From contig NZ_JAEVHM010000011.1 in assembly GCF_016802865.1 (NCBI RefSeq), forward strand, positions 1 through 64,000: a DNA stretch of 64,000 nt. The letters run 5' to 3'. The notes beneath the pieces were generated by a model, which worked only from the letters and a program-made list of their open reading frames with translations, was not told the origin of the DNA and ran no database searches. The position numbers and the translations under genes are program-made. Shown piece after piece: positions 1-8,171 of this stretch. Source of the stretch: Micromonospora parastrephiae (GTDB lineage Bacteria; Actinomycetota; Actinomycetes; Mycobacteriales; Micromonosporaceae). Within the stretch, counting starts at the first letter, position 1. Every line of letters starts with the position of its first letter.

Positions 1-965
1 GTCCCCGCGCCGGACAGCTCGCCGCGCAGCTTCTCCTCGCGCTCCTCGGCCAACGAGACGGCCGTGGCCGCCGCCTCGGCCTCGGCCCGCGCCGCCGTCA
101 CCGCGAGCGCCACCTCGGCCACCCCGCCCGGCGCCCGCACACCGGACAGCACGGTCAGCTCGTCGTCCAGGGCGGTCAGCGCCGCCGCCGCCTCCCGCGC
201 GGCGGTCCGGGCCGCCGCCAACTCCGGCACCGCGGCGGTCACCGCGGCGGACAGCTCGACCATCCGGTCGACCCGGGCGTCCGCGTCGGCCAGCGCCTCG
301 TCGTCCACGCCGGTCAGCCCGGCGAGCACCTGGTCGACCGCTTCGAGGCGGGCCTCCGCCTGCGCCGCGCGTGCCGTCGCCCGCTTCTGCACGTCCTCGT
401 AGACGCCCAGGCCGAGCAGGTTGACCAGGATCTGCTGCCGGGTCGCCGGCTTGGCGTGCAGGAAATCGGCGAACTGCCCCTGCGGCAGCACCACACAGCT
501 GGTGAACTGCTCGTACGGCAGCCCCACCGCCTCCAGCACCGCCTGCTCCATCTCGGCGGGAGTGCCGGCCACCACCTCACCGAGATCGTCCGGGCTCAAC
601 CCGGTGTCCAGTTTGGTCACGTCGAAACCGGCCGGCATCAGCTGCAACCCGGCGTTCGCGGTCTTCACGTTGCCCCGACCGTCGCGGCGGACCACCCGGG
701 TCGCCACGTACCGGGCGCCGCCGGACTCGAAGACCAGCCGCACCCGGGCCTCGGCCGCCGACGGCGCGAGCGCGTTCGCCAACCCCCGGGCGCCACCCCA
801 GCGGGGCACGGTGCCGTAGAGGGCGAAACAGATGGCGTCCAACACGGTGGACTTGCCCGAACCGGTCGGGCCGATCAGGGCGAAGAAGTCGGCGTCGGTG
901 AAGTCGACGGTGGTCTCGTCCCGGAAGACCGTGAACCCCGCCATGTCCAGCCGCATCGGGCGCAT
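1..965 (-). CDS. sbcC: SbcC, ATPase subunit of the SbcCD exonuclease (partial, N-terminal part)
   Basis: ATPase/structural-maintenance partner of SbcD in the Mre11-Rad50-type complex that opens hairpins and trims blocked DNA ends. The first 322 residues are visible; the rest lies beyond the left edge. A Walker A loop, GPTGSGKST, sits at residues 32-40, followed by a Rad50-like Q-loop region (VVLPQGQFADFL) and then the Ala/Glu/Arg-rich start of the coiled coil. The chosen ATG (963-965) overlaps the sbcD stop as TGATG, indicating translational coupling. Third gene of the HerA-like > sbcD > sbcC operon. Family assignment is firm; the ABC signature and Walker B cannot be seen here. Confidence 0.93.
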   Translation of the reverse strand, partial: MRPMRLDMAGFTVFRDETTVDFTDADFFALIGPTGSGKSTVLDAICFALYGTVPRWGGARGLANALAPSAAEARVRLVFESGGARYVATRVVRRDGRGNVKTANAGLQLMPAGFDVTKLDTGLSPDDLGEVVAGTPAEMEQAVLEAVGLPYEQFTSCVVLPQGQFADFLHAKPATRQQILVNLLGLGVYEDVQKRATARAAQAEARLEAVDQVLAGLTGVDDEALADADARVDRMVELSAAVTAAVPELAAARTAAREAAAALTALDDELTVLSGVRAPGGVAEVALAVTAARAEAEAAATAVSLAEEREEKLRGELSGAG

Positions 966-2113
966 CAGTGATCGACCTCCTCGAAGAGCTCGTCGAAGAG
1001 TTCCCGGACACCCTCGTCGGCGTGGCCCCGGCTGTCCAGGTAGTCGGCGAACAACTCCCGCGGCGACCGGCCCGACCGCTGCGCGATGCGCGCCCCGCTG
1101 CCCGACGCGGCCAGCAGCTCCGGGTCGATCCGGATCTCCAGCGCCCGGGGGAGCAGCTCCTGGACCTCCTCGCGCAGGCCGGCGCGGGGCTGCTCCCGCA
1201 CGTACACCCGCAGCCAGGCGTCCGGCGCCTCGATCTCGGCGAGCTGGGCCAGGGTGCCCCGCACCGTCCGCAGCGCGCTCGCCGCGGTCACCGGCACCTC
1301 CCGCACCCGCGCGGCGGTGCTGGCCGTCACCTCGACCATCGTCACCGACGGGACGTTTTCCTGCTCGCCGAAGTCGACCGCCAACGGGCTGCCGCTGTAG
1401 CGCACCGGGCAGGGACCCTCGACGCGCTGAGCCCGGTGCAGGTGGCCCAGCGCCACGTAGTGCGCGGTCGCCGGGAAGACCGTGGCCGGCACGGCGTAAC
1501 CGAGCACCGTGTGCGCGTCGCGTTCACCGCCGCCGGTGGCCGCGCCGGTCACCGTCAGGTGCGCGGTGACCAGGTGCACCCGGTCCGGTTCGGTGAAACC
1601 CTCGGTGAGTCGCCCCAACACCCGGCCCAGGTGGTCGGCGTACGTCTGGTTGGTCTCCGCGGCGGTCAGCTCGTACATCTCCAGCGCGCGCACCGCGTAC
1701 CGCTGGGACAGAAAGGGCAGCGCGGCCAACCGCCACCGCTCGCCGCCCGCCGTGGTGCCGTCGATGACGTGCTCGTCCGGGTTTTCCCGCACCCCGCCGC
1801 GCAGCGTGATGCCGGCGGCGTCGGCCCACGGACGCAGCGCGTCCAGCGCCGGGCCGTTGTCGTGGTTGCCGCCGATCGCCACCACGTCCGCGCCGGTGCG
1901 GCGCAGCGCCGTCAACGCCCGGGTGACCAGCCGGGTCGCCTCCGAGGTGGGCGCGGCCGTGTCGTAGAGGTCGCCGGCGACGATCACCAGATCAGGTTGC
2001 TCGGCACGGGCGATGTCGATCACCCCGGCCAGCACGGCCTTGTGTTCCTCGGCCCGGGACTGCCCCTTGAGCACCTTGCCCACGTGCCAGTCGGAGGTGT
2101 GCAGGATCTTCAT
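965..2113 (-). CDS. sbcD: SbcD, nuclease subunit of the SbcCD exonuclease
   Basis: Metallophosphoesterase nuclease, bacterial Mre11 homologue, 382 residues (normal length). All family metal-binding motifs are present in order: DWHVGK near residue 8, GDLYD near 47, GNHD near 82, and the GHLH motif near residue 220. It should act with SbcC on DNA hairpins and double-strand ends in the cytoplasm. Start ATG at 2113 gives the canonical N-terminus MKILHTSDWH. It lies 18 bases after the HerA-like ATPase gene and overlaps sbcC by one base, so the three are very probably one transcript. Confidence 0.95.
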   Translation of the reverse strand: MKILHTSDWHVGKVLKGQSRAEEHKAVLAGVIDIARAEQPDLVIVAGDLYDTAAPTSEATRLVTRALTALRRTGADVVAIGGNHDNGPALDALRPWADAAGITLRGGVRENPDEHVIDGTTAGGERWRLAALPFLSQRYAVRALEMYELTAAETNQTYADHLGRVLGRLTEGFTEPDRVHLVTAHLTVTGAATGGGERDAHTVLGYAVPATVFPATAHYVALGHLHRAQRVEGPCPVRYSGSPLAVDFGEQENVPSVTMVEVTASTAARVREVPVTAASALRTVRGTLAQLAEIEAPDAWLRVYVREQPRAGLREEVQELLPRALEIRIDPELLAASGSGARIAQRSGRSPRELFADYLDSRGHADEGVRELFDELFEEVDH

Positions 2114-2131
2114 GGCTGCGCTGGCCCCTAG

Positions 2132-3883
2132 CTAGAACGGGATGTCGTCGTCGGTGCCGCCGCCGGAGCCCACCACGGCGAACGGGTCGGCGGACTGGGT
2201 GATCGAACGCAGCGTCTCCGAAGGCGCCCGGCCCGCCTCGGAGACCCGGGTCGCCCAGGCCGGGAACGGGAACTCCAGGCAGAGCGGCACCGGGATGTCC
2301 GGCTGGTTGACGAACATCGTGCCCGGCTTGGCCAGCAACGCCCGCTGCCGCTGCGCCGGTGGGAGGAAGCCGTACTCCGGTCGGGAGGCCTCGGCCGGGT
2401 CGAGCCGGCCGACCACCCGGATCGCCGAGTTGGTGACGATGCGCCGCTCCACCTCGCTCGCCGTCTGCTGGGCGCCGATCAGGATCACCCCGAGTGACCG
2501 ACCACGCTCGGCGATGTCCAGCAGAACCTCCTTGATCGGCGAGGAGCCCTCCCGGGGGGCGTACTTGTTGAGCTCGTCGAGAACGACGAAGAGCAGCGGC
2601 TTGGCGGTGCCGGACTTCTCCTTGCGCTCGAACTCGCTCTTCAGCGTCACACCGACCACGAACCGCTGGGCGCGGTCCGGCAGGTTGTGCAGATCGACCA
2701 CGGTCACCTGCGCGGACTCGCTCGTGTTGATCGAGTGCGGGCGGCGGGTGGCCAGGTCGCCGCGGATCAGCCGGGCGAGGTCCTTCTTGCTGCCGATCAA
2801 CCGGCGGGCGAACGCGTTGACGGTGCCCAGACCGACCGCGCTGCCCGCCCAGTCGGAGCGCGTCTCGTCGTCGTTGAGCTGGTCGACGATGTGGTCGACC
2901 AGGTCGCCGTACGAGCCGAGCCGGACCCCGTCGATGCTCACCCCGCCGTCCGCCGGCTGGGCGTAGCGGGCCAGGTGCGCGGTGACCGAGTGGACGACCA
3001 TCGTGTACTGCTGGCGCTCGTCGTCGGCGTCGGCGAAGACGTACGGCAGCAGCCGGTCGGCGCAGAACTCGCTCAACGTCCAGTAGAAGGAGTCCACCCC
3101 GGTGAGCCGGCTGCTCACGTCCGGTGTGCCGGCGGCGTCACCGACCCGGGGCGGGGCGTACACCCGCACGTCGGGGAACGCGCCGGCGGTCAACCCGAGC
3201 TTCGCGTACGCCGCGCGGGTCGGCTCGTCGAGGCGGGTGTTGGGGTGGTCGAGGAACAGCAGGTCCTCACCCTTGACGTTGAAGATCAGCGCCTTGGCGT
3301 TGACCGCGTCGCCGCCCAGCACCCCCGAGCGGAACACCGAGTAGAGCAGGAAGGTGGCGAAGCTGGTCTTGGTGGCCACACCGGAGATGCCGGAGATGGA
3401 GACGTGCGCGCCCCGGCTGCCGTCGAGGAAGTCGGCGTTGAGGTAGACCGGCACCCCGTCACGACCCATGCCCATCGGGATGCGCCGCTCCATCCGGTCG
3501 AAGTGCAGCGCCCGCGCCCGGGCGTCGCCCTCGGCCCGGTGCACCACGGCGCCCGGGGTCGGCGGCACGTAGAACTCCGGATCGACCCGGGTCGTCGTCA
3601 CCTCGGCCGCCTCCTGCACCTGCGCGGGCAGCGTGCCGTCGGCGATGGCGAACACGTCCGAGTCGAACTGGGCGCCCTCGTGCCGGGCCCGGACCTGGGT
3701 GACCACGCCGGCGATCGTCACCGGCTCGCGGTCGGGCAGCTCCCGCCGGGTCACCACCACGTCGTCGAGCTGGAGGTAACTGCCCGGCGCCACGGCCGTC
3801 CAGAACTGCAACGGGGTGGCGTCGGCGGTGCCCAGCACCCGGCCGACCGGCTCGCCGGGGCCGTCGAGGCCGGCGTCGGTCAT
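2132..3883 (-). CDS. HerA-like (DUF87) ATP-binding protein
   Basis: 583-residue protein of the HerA/FtsK-like DUF87 ATPase family. The N-terminal ~120 residues look like the HAS-barrel beta domain of HerA proteins. The P-loop region at residues 165-174 reads GISGVATKTS, which departs from the GxxxxGK[ST] rule by having Thr before the Lys; a clear Walker B-like LLFVVLDELNKYAP follows in the second half, and RRIVTNSAIRVVGRLDP resembles the HerA sensor region. It is the first gene of an operon with sbcD and sbcC, paralleling the archaeal herA-nurA-mre11-rad50 association, so a role in DNA end processing is inferred. No NurA-like nuclease is visible within the window. Confidence 0.75.
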   Translation of the reverse strand: MTDAGLDGPGEPVGRVLGTADATPLQFWTAVAPGSYLQLDDVVVTRRELPDREPVTIAGVVTQVRARHEGAQFDSDVFAIADGTLPAQVQEAAEVTTTRVDPEFYVPPTPGAVVHRAEGDARARALHFDRMERRIPMGMGRDGVPVYLNADFLDGSRGAHVSISGISGVATKTSFATFLLYSVFRSGVLGGDAVNAKALIFNVKGEDLLFLDHPNTRLDEPTRAAYAKLGLTAGAFPDVRVYAPPRVGDAAGTPDVSSRLTGVDSFYWTLSEFCADRLLPYVFADADDERQQYTMVVHSVTAHLARYAQPADGGVSIDGVRLGSYGDLVDHIVDQLNDDETRSDWAGSAVGLGTVNAFARRLIGSKKDLARLIRGDLATRRPHSINTSESAQVTVVDLHNLPDRAQRFVVGVTLKSEFERKEKSGTAKPLLFVVLDELNKYAPREGSSPIKEVLLDIAERGRSLGVILIGAQQTASEVERRIVTNSAIRVVGRLDPAEASRPEYGFLPPAQRQRALLAKPGTMFVNQPDIPVPLCLEFPFPAWATRVSEAGRAPSETLRSITQSADPFAVVGSGGGTDDDIPF

Positions 3884-4031
3884 CGGGCGACTCGGGTCGG
3901 TCGGGCATCACGGTCGGCGCGCATGCCCTGCATCCTGCCCGAGGAGTACGACAGGTCGCCACGCGACGCGGCGGACGACACCATGCGCCGTCACACTCAC
4001 GACGCTTGGTGTGTGACAGGGCGACGGCCCG

Positions 4032-4778
4032 TCACGGGCGGGCGTGGCGGAGCAGGAGAACGCCGTCGTCGGCGGCGAGCACATGCCCCAGCGGCAGGTG
4101 TCGGGGCGGGGCGGAGTCGCCGGCGGTGATCCGCCCGGGGCCCGGCCCGGCGAGCAGTGGTGCGACGGTGAGGCACAGCTCGTCCACCAGGTCCGCGGCG
4201 GTGAGCGCGCCGAGCAGGTGGGGGCCGCCCTCGCAGAGCAGTTGGGTCAGCCCGCGGCGGTGCAGCTCGGCGAGACCGGCGGCCAGATCGACCCGGTCGC
4301 CGCCGCAGCGCAGCAGGTCGGCGACGTCGCTCAGGCCGGGCGGCGGGTCGGCGTCGGCGTGGGTGAGCACGATCGGCCGGACCGGCGCGTCGGCGAAGGC
4401 GGCCTGCGCCGGATCCAGGTCGAGTGAGCCGGAGACGACCACCAGCGTCGGGTACTCGGCCAGTCCGTGCGCACGACGCCAGGCGCGACGGCGTTCGTCG
4501 AGCCGGACCGCTCGGTAACCCTCGTGGCGCAGCGTGCCGGCGGCCACCACCAGGGCGTCGCAGAGCATCCGCAGCAGGCCGAAGACCCGCTTGTCCGGCT
4601 CACCCGACAGCCCGGCGGAGTACGAGTCCACGGTGACCGCGCCGTCCAGGCTGGCCACGAAGTTGACTCGCAGCCGGGGCCGGTCCGCGCGACGGTAGAG
4701 GTGGGTCAGCGTGGCGTCGTCGAGAGGCTGGGTCGACGGCTCGGGCCAGAGCCTTCGAATCGGGATCCCGACCGTCAT
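4032..4778 (-). CDS. RibD C-terminal-type (pyrimidine/dihydrofolate) reductase family protein
   Basis: 248 residues matching the RibD C-terminal reductase fold: NFVASLDGAVT near residue 36, LCDALVVAAGTLRHEGY, and the nucleotide-binding CEGGPHLLGAL. Family members reduce the ribosylaminopyrimidine intermediate of riboflavin synthesis with NADPH, but many actinobacterial stand-alone members have unproven substrates. There is no deaminase domain and no rib gene nearby. The start ATG at 4778 is set by a four-base ATGA overlap with the upstream small Cys-rich gene; an open frame continues further upstream but without family similarity. Substrate is unknown. Confidence 0.8.
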   Translation of the reverse strand: MTVGIPIRRLWPEPSTQPLDDATLTHLYRRADRPRLRVNFVASLDGAVTVDSYSAGLSGEPDKRVFGLLRMLCDALVVAAGTLRHEGYRAVRLDERRRAWRRAHGLAEYPTLVVVSGSLDLDPAQAAFADAPVRPIVLTHADADPPPGLSDVADLLRCGGDRVDLAAGLAELHRRGLTQLLCEGGPHLLGALTAADLVDELCLTVAPLLAGPGPGRITAGDSAPPRHLPLGHVLAADDGVLLLRHARP

Positions 4779-4894
4779 TCGGTGGCCGGACCGGTGACCG
4801 GAGGGGTCGGCCGGGCGGTACGGTGCTGGCAGTCGCACCAGTTCCGGCCCGGGCAGTCGCCGTGCCGCCGGGCCCGGCATGCTCGGCAGATCAT
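4775..4894 (-). CDS. 39-residue Cys-rich small protein, coupled to the reductase gene
   Basis: A short frame starting ATG at 4894, encoding a protein that begins MICRACRARRHGDC and contains five cysteines and two histidines in its first 24 residues (C3, C6, C14, C20, C22, H11, H24), a pattern suited to a zinc knuckle. Its TGA overlaps the ATG of the RibD-like reductase in the ATGA manner typical of coupled genes. A -10 hexamer TAGGCT (minus strand, 4906-4901) lies six bases before the ATG, fitting a leaderless transcript. I believe similar small proteins occur in other actinomycetes, but no function is known to me. Confidence 0.65.
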   Translation of the reverse strand: MICRACRARRHGDCPGRNWCDCQHRTARPTPPVTGPATE

Positions 4895-4928
4895 GCTGGC
4901 AGCCTAAGCCGCGGGAGGACAGGACAGC

Positions 4929-5483
4929 ATGCCGCGTCAGATCTTCCAGCTGAAGATGTCCCTCGCCGGCGTCCGTCCGCCGGTGTGGCGTCGGGTACTC
5001 GTACCGGCCGGCTACACGCTGGACCGACTGCACCGGGTCGTGCAGCACGCGATGGGCTGGCGGGACTGCCACCTGCACTCGTTCGAGATCGACGCCGTGC
5101 AGTACGGCGAGCCCGACCCGGACGGGGAGCTCGCGCTGGACGACGAGCTGGACGTGCGGCTGGACGCGGTGCTCGGCAAGGGCAGCCGGTTCTCCTACAC
5201 GTACGACTTCGGTGACTGGTGGGAGCACGACCTGGTCGTCGAGGACGCGCTGACCGCGGACCCGGACGAGCGGTATCCGATCTGCCTGGACGGTGAGCGG
5301 GCCTGCCCGCCGGAGGGCATCGGCGGGCCGTCGGGCTATCGCGCGCTGCTGGTCGCGCTCGACGATCCGGCCGCGCCTGCCGACCCGCGATACGCCCTGC
5401 TGCGCGACTGGGCCGGGGTCACCTACGACCCGTCCCGCTTCGACCTCGACCGCACGACCACGCTGCTGCGCCGCTTCTGCTGA
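4929..5483 (+). CDS. Plasmid pRiA4b ORF-3 family protein
   Basis: 184-residue protein of the PRiA4_ORF3 family (Pfam PF07929), recognised from IFQLKMSLAGVRPPVWRRV at the N-terminus, HRVVQHAMGWRDCHLHSFEI and the YTYDFGDWWEHDLVVE core. Members occur scattered on plasmids, next to transposases and as stand-alone chromosomal genes; biochemical role is not established. No transposase accompanies it here. ATG at 4929 is preceded by GGGAGGACA, a reasonable ribosome-binding site. Transcribed divergently from the Cys-rich/reductase pair, with the two starts only 34 bases apart. Confidence 0.85.
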   Translation: MPRQIFQLKMSLAGVRPPVWRRVLVPAGYTLDRLHRVVQHAMGWRDCHLHSFEIDAVQYGEPDPDGELALDDELDVRLDAVLGKGSRFSYTYDFGDWWEHDLVVEDALTADPDERYPICLDGERACPPEGIGGPSGYRALLVALDDPAAPADPRYALLRDWAGVTYDPSRFDLDRTTTLLRRFC

Positions 5484-5553
5484 CCCCCGGCGCGGTCGGC
5501 CCAGCGCCGCCTGATCGGCGCGAGTGTCGGTCCGAAACAGGGCGGTAACGATC

Positions 5554-5567
5554 TGGGAACGCTCCCA
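5554..5567. promoter_or_regulatory. CebR box 1 upstream of cebE
   Basis: TGGGAACGCTCCCA, one mismatch from TGGGAGCGCTCCCA, the operator established for CebR in Streptomyces. It ends nine bases before the -35 hexamer of the cebE promoter. Confidence 0.85.
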
Positions 5568-5575
5568 GTGGTCTA

Positions 5576-5604
5576 TTGACACCCCAGGGGTGCGCCGGCA
5601 ATCT
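5576..5604 (+). promoter_or_regulatory. Candidate cebEFG-bglC promoter
   Basis: TTGACA at 5576-5581, a 17-base spacer and CAATCT at 5599-5604. Predicted transcription start near 5611 lies inside CebR box 2, so binding there would block initiation. Confidence 0.55.
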
Positions 5605-5606
5605 CA

Positions 5607-5620
5607 TGGGAGCGCTCCCG
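5607..5620. promoter_or_regulatory. CebR box 2 over the cebE transcription start
   Basis: TGGGAGCGCTCCCG, 13 of 14 bases of the CebR consensus palindrome. Centres of boxes 1 and 2 are 53 bases apart, about five helical turns, so cooperative binding is possible. Confidence 0.87.
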
Positions 5621-5749
5621 GGGGAGTGGCGGACATCTCCTCACGGCTCCCCCCCCGCGATGCCACGGCCATCGGCCCGGCGACAGCAGGGCGTTGCAGC
5701 AACCCCCGCCACACACGACACCAAGCCTCACCACTTGAGAGGGGTCAGG

Positions 5750-7057
5750 ATGAGCGTCACCTCACGTCGCCGCTTTGCGGCGATCGCGCTCGCGTCCGTC
5801 GCCGTGCTCGCCTCGGCGACCGCCTGCGGCGACGACTCGTCGTCCGGATCGGACGGCGGAAAGGTCAACCTCGTCGTCGACGTCTTCGGCGACCAGGGCT
5901 TCGGGTACGAGGAGCTCTACAAGCAGTACGAGTCGGAGCACCCGAACGTCAAGATCCAGGAGCGCGGCAAGGGCCTGGGCCTGGGCGACTACAACACCCG
6001 GCTGACGCAGCAGATCACCGCGGGCGCCGGCGCCGGCGACGTCGTCGCCCTCGAAGAGGGCACCATCGTGCAGTTCTTCGCGCAGGCCGACAAGTTCGTG
6101 AACCTGGCCGACCACGGCGCCAACGACCTGAAGGGCAACTTCCTGCCCTGGAAGTGGGAGGGTGGCCTCACGCCGGACGGCAAGGTGCTCGGCCTCGGCA
6201 CCGACGTCGGCGGCATGGCCGTCTGCTACCGCAGCGACCTGTTCAAGGCCGCCGGCCTGCCGACCGACCGCGAGCAGGTTGGCGCCCTCTGGCCGACCTG
6301 GGACGAGTTCATCGCCCAGGGGCAGAAGTTCGTCGCCGCCGACAAGAAGCACAAGTTCGTCGACTCGGCCACGAACTTCTACAACATCGTGCTGATGCAG
6401 AAGGCCGGCGAGGGCACCGGCTACACCTACTTCGACAAGAGCAACAAGCTCACCGTCGGAGAGAACCCGGACGTGCGGGCCGCATTCGAGCTGACCACCA
6501 AGATGACCGCCGCCGGTCTGTCGAACAACCTCAAGAGCTTCTCCAACGAGTGGAACGCCGGCTTCAAGAACGGCAGCTTCGCCACCATCGGCTGCCCGGC
6601 GTGGATGACCGGTGTCATCAAGGGGCAGGCCGGTGACGCGGCCACCGGCAAGTGGGACGTGGCCAAGGCGCCTGGCAACGGCGGCAACTGGGGCGGTTCG
6701 TGGCTGGCTGTGCCGAAGTCCAGCAAGCACCAGAAGGAGGCCGCGGAGCTGGCCAAGTTCCTGACCAGCGCCAAGAGCCAGACCGAGGCGTTCAAGAAGG
6801 TCGGTAACCTGCCCTCGTCGCCGCAGGCCCTCGAGGACCCGGCCGTGCTCGCCGCGACCAACGACTACTTCAGCGGGGCACCGATCGGCAAGATCTTCGC
6901 CGCCGGCGCCAAGGAGCTGAAGCCGGTCTACCTCGGGCCGAAGAACCAGGCGGTCCGCGACGCGGTCGAGAACGCGCTGCGCAGCGTCGAGCAGGGCAAG
7001 GCCGCCGACGCGGCCTGGCAGGACGCGGTGAAGAACGGCGAGGCAGCAGGCAAGTAA
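5750..7057 (+). CDS. cebE: CebE, cellobiose/cello-oligosaccharide-binding lipoprotein
   Basis: Extracellular solute-binding protein (family 1), 435 residues, first gene of a CebR-boxed operon. The N-terminus has basic residues, a hydrophobic stretch and the lipobox SATAC around residue 26, so it should be a lipoprotein on the outer face of the membrane. The mature part has the typical binding-protein fold signatures (YKQYESEHPNVKIQ; WKWEGGLTPDGKV). ATG at 5750 is chosen because it begins the signal peptide; the same frame stays open upstream into the operator region, which cannot be coding. Cellobiose specificity is inferred from the operator and downstream beta-glucosidase. Confidence 0.9.
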   Translation: MSVTSRRRFAAIALASVAVLASATACGDDSSSGSDGGKVNLVVDVFGDQGFGYEELYKQYESEHPNVKIQERGKGLGLGDYNTRLTQQITAGAGAGDVVALEEGTIVQFFAQADKFVNLADHGANDLKGNFLPWKWEGGLTPDGKVLGLGTDVGGMAVCYRSDLFKAAGLPTDREQVGALWPTWDEFIAQGQKFVAADKKHKFVDSATNFYNIVLMQKAGEGTGYTYFDKSNKLTVGENPDVRAAFELTTKMTAAGLSNNLKSFSNEWNAGFKNGSFATIGCPAWMTGVIKGQAGDAATGKWDVAKAPGNGGNWGGSWLAVPKSSKHQKEAAELAKFLTSAKSQTEAFKKVGNLPSSPQALEDPAVLAATNDYFSGAPIGKIFAAGAKELKPVYLGPKNQAVRDAVENALRSVEQGKAADAAWQDAVKNGEAAGK

Positions 7058-7075
7058 CCGGCTGTCGACGCGCTC

Positions 7076-7108
7076 ACGGGTGTGCCGGACTCCTCCGGCA
7101 CCACCCGT
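7076..7108 (+). promoter_or_regulatory. Stem-loop between cebE and cebF
   Basis: ACGGGTG (7076-7082) pairs with CACCCGT (7102-7108) and GCCGGA (7084-7089) with TCCGGC (7094-7099), leaving a CTCC loop. It falls in the 114-base gap after the binding-protein gene, where such hairpins commonly stabilise or attenuate mRNA so that the binding protein outnumbers the permeases. No T-tract follows. Confidence 0.6.
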
Positions 7109-7171
7109 CAACCCGCGTCGGAACGCCTTGCCGCGGCGCCCGACGGCGCCGCCGAGTGTGAAGGACCGCCC

Positions 7172-8158
7172 ATGAGCTCACTGAAGACCCCCGCGCCGCC
7201 GGCCGCGCCGGCCCCCCGGCAGCGTCCCTCTCCGCGGCACTCCCCAGCACGCGGCCGGCTGCTGAACCGGCTGGACCTGCGCCTGACCCCGTACGTCTTC
7301 GTCCTGCCGTTCTTCGTGCTCTTCGCGATCTTCGGCATCTACCCGATCTTCTACACGTTCTGGATCGCGATGACCGACCGGTCACCGCTGAACTCCACGA
7401 TCAGCTTCGTCGGCCTGGACAACTTCGTCGAGCTGCTCACGAACGACCCGCAGTTCTGGAACGCGGTGCTGAACACCTTCGGGATGTTCGTGCTGTCCAC
7501 CGTTCCGCAGCTGATCATCGCCCTGCTGCTGGCCAACGCCCTGAACCGGCGCATCCGCGGGCAGATGTTCTTCCGACTGGCCATCGCGATGCCGATCATC
7601 ACCTCGACCGCCGTGGTGGCGCTCATCTTCTCGATGATCTACGCCCGGGAGTTCGGCCTGGTGAACTGGCTGCTCGACCTGGTCGGCCTCGGCCCCATCG
7701 ACTGGCGCGCCAACCGGTTCGCCTCCTGGTTCGCCATCTCCACGATGGTCGACTGGCGGTGGGTGGGCTACAACGCGCTGATCTACCTCGCGGCGATGCA
7801 GTCGATCAGCAAGGACATGTACGAGGCCGCCGCCATCGACGGCGCCTCCCGGCGCCGGCAGTTCTGGTCGATCACCATTCCCCAGCTGCGTCCCACCATC
7901 ATCTTCACGCTGATCATCTCGACCATCGGCGGTTTGCAGCTCTTCACCGAGCCGCTCATGTTCACCAGCGGCTCGGGCGCGCTCTCCGGTGGCTCGGAGG
8001 GGCAGTTCCAGACGATCACGATGTACCTGCTGGACGTGATGAACCAGCGGTTCCGGTGGGGGTACGCGGGCGCCGTCGCCCTGGTGCTGTTCCTGCTGAT
8101 CGCGTCCGTCTCGTTCCTCAACTACCTGCTGGCCCGCCGAATCAGCTCCGACAAGTGA
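7172..8158 (+). CDS. cebF: CebF, sugar ABC transporter permease
   Basis: 328-residue integral membrane permease of the MalF type. About six hydrophobic segments are visible, beginning with YVFVLPFFVLFAIFGIYPIF near residue 45, and the cytoplasmic EAA loop reads EAAAIDGASRRRQFWSITIPQL, the contact for the ATPase. A long Pro/Arg-rich cytoplasmic N-terminus precedes the first helix. The operon encodes no ATPase; Streptomyces ceb systems use the shared MsiK, which is not in this window. ATG at 7172 follows AAGGACCGCC. Thirteen bases separate it from cebG. Confidence 0.9.
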   Translation: MSSLKTPAPPAAPAPRQRPSPRHSPARGRLLNRLDLRLTPYVFVLPFFVLFAIFGIYPIFYTFWIAMTDRSPLNSTISFVGLDNFVELLTNDPQFWNAVLNTFGMFVLSTVPQLIIALLLANALNRRIRGQMFFRLAIAMPIITSTAVVALIFSMIYAREFGLVNWLLDLVGLGPIDWRANRFASWFAISTMVDWRWVGYNALIYLAAMQSISKDMYEAAAIDGASRRRQFWSITIPQLRPTIIFTLIISTIGGLQLFTEPLMFTSGSGALSGGSEGQFQTITMYLLDVMNQRFRWGYAGAVALVLFLLIASVSFLNYLLARRISSDK

Positions 8159-8171
8159 GGGTGGCGCACCC

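Noticed and set aside
3990..4017. GTCACAC ... GTGTGAC inverted repeat as an operator or terminator
   Set aside because: Arms of seven bases with a 14-base loop and no support from position; could be chance.
2687..4129. A 480-codon plus-strand open frame opposite the HerA-like gene
   Set aside because: Arg/Val/His-rich composition of a GC-driven shadow; no family similarity, and the minus-strand gene is well supported.
4929..5483. pRiA4b ORF-3-like gene as evidence of a transposon
   Set aside because: No transposase or terminal repeats nearby; stand-alone chromosomal copies are common.
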